Shown in pieces: positions 60,513-64,000 of a stretch of DNA of 64,000 bases. The DNA is taken from contig NZ_RBJB01000002.1 of NCBI RefSeq assembly GCF_003634635.1, positions 434,001 through 498,000 of the forward strand, read 5' to 3'. This stretch comes from Marinobacter nauticus. GTDB lineage: Bacteria > Pseudomonadota > Gammaproteobacteria > Pseudomonadales > Oleiphilaceae. Below the pieces are notes generated by a model. It was not told the DNA's origin, made no database searches, and was given only the letters and a program-made list of their open reading frames with translations. The first letter of the stretch is position 1. Every line of letters starts with the position of its first letter. Position numbers and translations under genes: made by a program.

Positions 60513-61417
60513 GCAGGAGCCTTTCCCTGTTTCGGGTGTATGTGAGTTGGTATGATCGGCGCGTTGCTGGCCGGGTCAAACCAGGGAGTAACGAACGCCG
60601 GTCCGCACAATGCCTTGGGAATCCCGAAGGACTCAGGGTAACCGACATCCACCAGGTAGAGCCCGTAAGGAGGGGCGGTCACACCGGCAAGTTTGCGATC
60701 ACGGCACTCCAGAATATCACCAATCCAGTCTTCAGGCTGCTGACCATTACCAACCGCCATCAAGGCACCGGCAATATTGCGTACCATATGATGAAGAAAG
60801 GCGTTGGCCTGCACATCTATTACGACAAACTCTCCGCATCGGGTTACCGAAATCTGCTCCAGAAACCGAACCGGGGTCCGGGACTGGCAACCGGCAGCGC
60901 GAAATGAGGAGAAGTCATGCTCGCCGACCAGTGCCTGGGCTGCACGATGCATTCTTTCGGCATCCAATGGACGAAAGGTCCAGGACACCTGTCCACGCTG
61001 GATCCCCGGGCGCACCGGATGATTGTAGATCACATACCGGTAACGTCGGTAAATCGCGGAAAACCTGGCGTGAAAATCGCCCCGGCCGTTCCCTGCCCAG
61101 TGCACAGAAATGTCATCAGGTAATGCCGTGTTCATCCCCATGACCCAGGAACGAAGGTTTCGAACCGATGGCGTGTCAAAATGGGCTACCTGAAAACTGG
61201 CATGCACGCCGGCGTCGGTGCGACCTGCACACACCAGGTCGACCGGATGGTCGGCAACGCGGGCCGCGGCCCGGGAAAGTTCTGCCTCCACCGAACGCAC
61301 GCCACTCTTCTGCAATTGCCAGCCATGAAAGGCCTGACCGTCGTACTCAAAGATGATGGCAACCCGTCCATTACCAATGGCGTTATCTGTGGTGAGAGGC
61401 TGAGGCGTGAGGAACAA
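60509..61417 (-). CDS. truA: tRNA pseudouridine(38-40) synthase
   Basis: TruA of 302 residues, which isomerises uridines in the tRNA anticodon arm. The catalytic aspartate is in [11 protein letters not shown], preceded by [14 protein letters not shown] and followed by [14 protein letters not shown]. No in-frame ATG precedes the conserved core, so initiation is likely at TTG 61417, which lacks a good ribosome binding site. It overlaps trpF by ATGA and sits downstream of fimV, the order known in Pseudomonas. Confidence 0.93.
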   Translation of the reverse strand: MFLTPQPLTTDNAIGNGRVAIIFEYDGQAFHGWQLQKSGVRSVEAELSRAAARVADHPVDLVCAGRTDAGVHASFQVAHFDTPSVRNLRSWVMGMNTALPDDISVHWAGNGRGDFHARFSAIYRRYRYVIYNHPVRPGIQRGQVSWTFRPLDAERMHRAAQALVGEHDFSSFRAAGCQSRTPVRFLEQISVTRCGEFVVIDVQANAFLHHMVRNIAGALMAVGNGQQPEDWIGDILECRDRKLAGVTAPPYGLYLVDVGYPESFGIPKALCGPAFVTPWFDPASNAPIIPTHIHPKQGKAPA

Positions 61418-61442
61418 GTGCTGACCCGATTGCTGTCCACTG

Positions 61443-61473
61443 AAAAAGCAAAACGCCGGCTCAATGGCCGGCG
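61443..61473 (-). terminator. Rho-independent terminator of fimV
   Basis: On the minus strand CGCCGGC, a CATTGA loop and GCCGGCG, then TTTTGCTTTTT. It lies just after the fimV stop codon and before truA. Confidence 0.8.
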
Positions 61474-61501
61474 CTTGCCGCGGTTAGTTGATTATAACGA
61501 A

Positions 61502-64000
61502 TCAGGAGAGATTTTTAAGAAGCTCTTGTGCTTCTGCCTTCTGTTCTTCGTTACCCTCAAGAGCAACTTCCTCCAGAATATCCCTGGCACCGTCACTGTC
61601 ACCCATTTCGATGTAGGCCCGTGCCAGATCAAGTTTGGTGGCGGCTTCATCGGTACCGGCGAGGAAGTCAAAGTCATCCTCGTCGTCCAGAGCGCTCTCA
61701 TCAATATTCAATCCGCTATCACTGCGAGCGAAGCCTTCATCGAGTGAGTCTGACGCCACAGGCACTACTTCGTCCTCCAGCTCTTCAGGAGCCGGTTCGG
61801 CCTCAGCAACCTCTTCTGTCTGCTCCGCCAGCTCTTCCGGATTCTGCTGATCAACGCCCGGCTCATCAGCCTCGGATTCGCTGAGTGCATCTTCCAGCCC
61901 AAGCTCATCTTCCAGGGATGGTTCGTCTTCCTGAGGACCTGCAGGTTCTCCGTTATCAGAGAACTCTTCCATCAGCGCCAGATCTTCATCAGATACATCC
62001 AGCTCCAGGTCATCCAGATCGGATTCTCCAAGCTCCAGTTCAGAAGGCTCATCGTCCTCGCCGGCAACCTTATCCAGCTCCGCATCAAGCTCGTCCAGGA
62101 AGGACTCGTCAAGCGAATCAGACTCCAGGTCCAGATCCGATACCTCGGTGCCTTCCTGCTTAACTGGCTCTTCTTCCGTCGACTCAAGGTCGTCATCAAG
62201 ATCGAAGCCCAGCTCAAGATCGTCTTCCTGATCCGAACCTGTACCAGACAGATCCGCCCCAACCGGCTCCGCTTCATCGGCTTCCAAGGAGGGCTCACCT
62301 GAACCGGCGAGCGCGTCGTCTTCAAAGGCCGACTCGAAATCCAGACTGAAGTCATCTTCTTTGGATTCGGAAGTCCCGGTTGCCTCATCCAGACCGGAAT
62401 CCAGATCCAGGGAAGCGTAATCGGTTTCGGTGGCGGACTCGTCTTCAGACTCCGATTTTTCACCAATGCCGGACAGATCGTACTCAATCATGTCATCCCG
62501 GCCATCGGATTCTTTGCTGACATCGGATTCCAGCTCACCGAACTCATTTTCGTCGGCGGACCCTGAAGTGGCTTCAAATTCGTCCGCTTTCAGTTCGTCG
62601 GAGATATCCCAGTCATCCGAAGCCTGCTCGGTAGCCGGCTCCTGCTCTGGCTGACTGCCGAACGAATCCGAACGCAGTTGAGATTCAAGGTCGTCGATGC
62701 TGGGCATCGCTTCAGCTTCAGCAAGGCGCTCCCGGAGCGATTCAGCTTCCTGGATAGCGGCCTCATCATCCAGCGCTTCAACTTCACGGTACTGCTTTTC
62801 AAACGCGTCACGATCCTGATTGTCCGCATACACAGACAACAGCTTCAGGCGCAGATCAGTGCGGCTGGGCTCACGTGAAATGGCGTTTTCGAGCACCTGG
62901 GCTGCCTGATCGTGACGACCGTAGGCAACATAGGTTTCTGCTTCGGCAATGGCATCACCGGCTTCCGCCTCTGCCTCACCCTCATCTTCGAGACTGAGGT
63001 CGAACGAATCACCGCCTTCGCCCTCATCACTGTTCAACTGGTCGTAGAACTCTTTCTCGCGATTGGCATTGCGTCTTGCCACGAGCAGCAACAACAGAAG
63101 CAGAAGGATAAGGCCACCACCGAGGGCAATCTGATACATCGGATTGTTCAGAATACCGTCAATAACGTTACCCGGAAATGCCTTTTCAGGCGCCGTTACT
63201 GGCTGCTGCGGTTTTGGCTGCTGGGCCTGGGGGACGGCCGCTGGCTCAGGTTCAGATGATGATTCCTGCTCGGTAACGGCAGGCTGCTCTGCCACCACCT
63301 CATCCGCAGCGCCCGCGTCGACATCACCACCAAACGGCTCTTCACCTGCAATATCTGGTTCGTCCGGGGCCATGACGCTCTCTTCTTCCGCCATCGCTGT
63401 GTCGGCCGATTCACCATCAGCGGCTTCATCAGCCTGGCCGTCTGCTACCGGTTCTTCGCCGGTGCTGGCACCCAGATCACCTTCTACAGGTGCTGTCGCT
63501 GGGTCAGCGTCAGACTCGGTCACGCCAGTGTCGGTCGGGGCCGGAGACTCTTCCTCCGACACCATACCCTGCATGTCCGCCAGTTGGCTGTTCTTCAGCT
63601 CCAGCAACCGCTGCAGGGTCTCAACCTGGTCCTGCAGATCCTGGACACGGGTATTGAGCTCGTCATTTTCGCGTTTTGCGGCTTCCAGCTCTTCCATCGC
63701 AACTGCGGAACCGGCATCAACACCGCCAGGCAGATCACCATCACCACCGGCAGAACCACCGTCTTCGGTAGACCGGGATTCCGATTCATCGGCAACCAGC
63801 AGGCGCAACTCATCACCCGCTGCCGCCTGAGTAGCACCCTGGCCTGCTGCGGCCTGGGCGGTATCCGTTGCATCAACGGTTCTCGGAGACTGGAATTCCT
63901 GGTTCTGCTGTGCAACTACCCGGTTGGCTTCAGCGCGGCTACGGCTCCGAATCTGATCCAGAGAGGGAATCCGCAACACCTCACCACGCTTCAGGCGGTT
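61502..64000 (-). CDS. fimV: FimV-like polar pilus/motility protein, 5' end outside window
   Basis: C-terminal 832 residues of a FimV/HubP-type protein that organises the cell pole and type IV pilus function. The frame is open to the right edge; the first visible codons (NRLKRGEVLRIPS) fit the end of the periplasmic LysM domain. A periplasmic coiled coil (ELEAAKRENDELNTRVQ) follows. One membrane helix (ALGGGLILLLLLLLLVARR, near 63060-63130) leads to an extremely acidic cytoplasmic region rich in DLDLES and EDELGLED repeats with a TPR-like segment (YVAYGRHDQAAQVLENAI). It ends with the conserved FimV C-terminal motif KLDLARAYIEMGDSDGARDIL. Truncation is due to the window edge. Confidence 0.9.
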   Translation of the reverse strand, partial: NRLKRGEVLRIPSLDQIRSRSRAEANRVVAQQNQEFQSPRTVDATDTAQAAAGQGATQAAAGDELRLLVADESESRSTEDGGSAGGDGDLPGGVDAGSAVAMEELEAAKRENDELNTRVQDLQDQVETLQRLLELKNSQLADMQGMVSEEESPAPTDTGVTESDADPATAPVEGDLGASTGEEPVADGQADEAADGESADTAMAEEESVMAPDEPDIAGEEPFGGDVDAGAADEVVAEQPAVTEQESSSEPEPAAVPQAQQPKPQQPVTAPEKAFPGNVIDGILNNPMYQIALGGGLILLLLLLLLVARRNANREKEFYDQLNSDEGEGGDSFDLSLEDEGEAEAEAGDAIAEAETYVAYGRHDQAAQVLENAISREPSRTDLRLKLLSVYADNQDRDAFEKQYREVEALDDEAAIQEAESLRERLAEAEAMPSIDDLESQLRSDSFGSQPEQEPATEQASDDWDISDELKADEFEATSGSADENEFGELESDVSKESDGRDDMIEYDLSGIGEKSESEDESATETDYASLDLDSGLDEATGTSESKEDDFSLDFESAFEDDALAGSGEPSLEADEAEPVGADLSGTGSDQEDDLELGFDLDDDLESTEEEPVKQEGTEVSDLDLESDSLDESFLDELDAELDKVAGEDDEPSELELGESDLDDLELDVSDEDLALMEEFSDNGEPAGPQEDEPSLEDELGLEDALSESEADEPGVDQQNPEELAEQTEEVAEAEPAPEELEDEVVPVASDSLDEGFARSDSGLNIDESALDDEDDFDFLAGTDEAATKLDLARAYIEMGDSDGARDILEEVALEGNEEQKAEAQELLKNLS

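Overview
The window is ordinary chromosomal DNA of a gammaproteobacterium. Protein sequences and gene order (fimL-dnaQ-rnhA-gloB-mltD-yejABEF-fabI; Bax1-tusDCBE; serS-rarA-lolA-ftsK; metZ-purF-cvpA-SPOR-folC-accD-trpAB-trpF-truA-fimV) match Pseudomonas-type genomes closely, and the combination fits a marine relative such as Marinobacter. That genus call is inference from remembered gene order and similarity, not a database match. I see no prophage, insertion sequence, CRISPR array or rRNA. One tRNA gene, tRNA-Ser(UGA), is present.

Layout. 1-6.9 kb (+): a tightly overlapped eight-gene membrane-lipid cluster (partial fatty acid desaturase, NTF2-like protein, SDR, FAD-dependent amine-oxidase-like protein, DUF1365, cyclopropane-fatty-acid-synthase-like methyltransferase, DUF2878 membrane protein, secreted protein). 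7-8.9 kb: xthA, a PhaD-like TetR regulator and a phasin-like granule protein in tail-to-tail orientation. 9.2-10.5 kb: two half-size YeeE/YedE sulfur transporters and a DUF442 sulfurtransferase-like protein. 10.5-14 kb: hemH followed by pxpABC (5-oxoprolinase). 14.3 kb: tRNA-Ser on the minus strand. 14.7-16.9 kb: Bax1-type membrane protein and the tusDCB-tusE sulfur relay. 16.9-19.3 kb (-): small membrane protein, DUF445, nfuA. 19.5-26 kb: metH, DUF2970, a convergent 34-residue membrane protein, cysI and DUF934. 26-32 kb: sohB, an SCP2 protein, fimL, dnaQ, rnhA and a methyltransferase, with gloB divergent. 32.7-41 kb (+): mltD, yejABEF, fabI. 41-43.2 kb (-): a PilZ protein and a DUF1631 protein. 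43.4 kb: aroG. 44.5-64 kb (-): a co-directional housekeeping block read from fimV (which leaves the right edge) through truA, trpF, trpB, trpA, accD, folC, a SPOR protein, cvpA, purF, metZ, ftsK, lolA, rarA, serS and cobA.

How the genes work together. Sulfur is the main recurring theme: sulfur uptake or trafficking (YeeE pair, DUF442), the tRNA 2-thiouridine relay (TusBCDE), sulfite reduction (CysI, with CobA supplying the precorrin-2 step towards siroheme), methionine synthesis (MetZ, MetH) and Fe-S delivery (NfuA). A second theme is type IV pilus and surface control: FimL and FimV, which act in one pathway in Pseudomonas, plus a PilZ/DUF1631 pair that may respond to c-di-GMP. The rest is core metabolism, cell division and envelope maintenance.

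The points most worth a second look are the lipid-modification cluster at the left edge, the 34-residue membrane protein whose stop codon lies in a perfect palindrome shared with its convergent neighbour, an apparently ownerless terminator or possible small RNA near 9.1 kb, a TusE carrying both cysteines characteristic of DsrC, and a palindrome over the xthA ribosome binding site.
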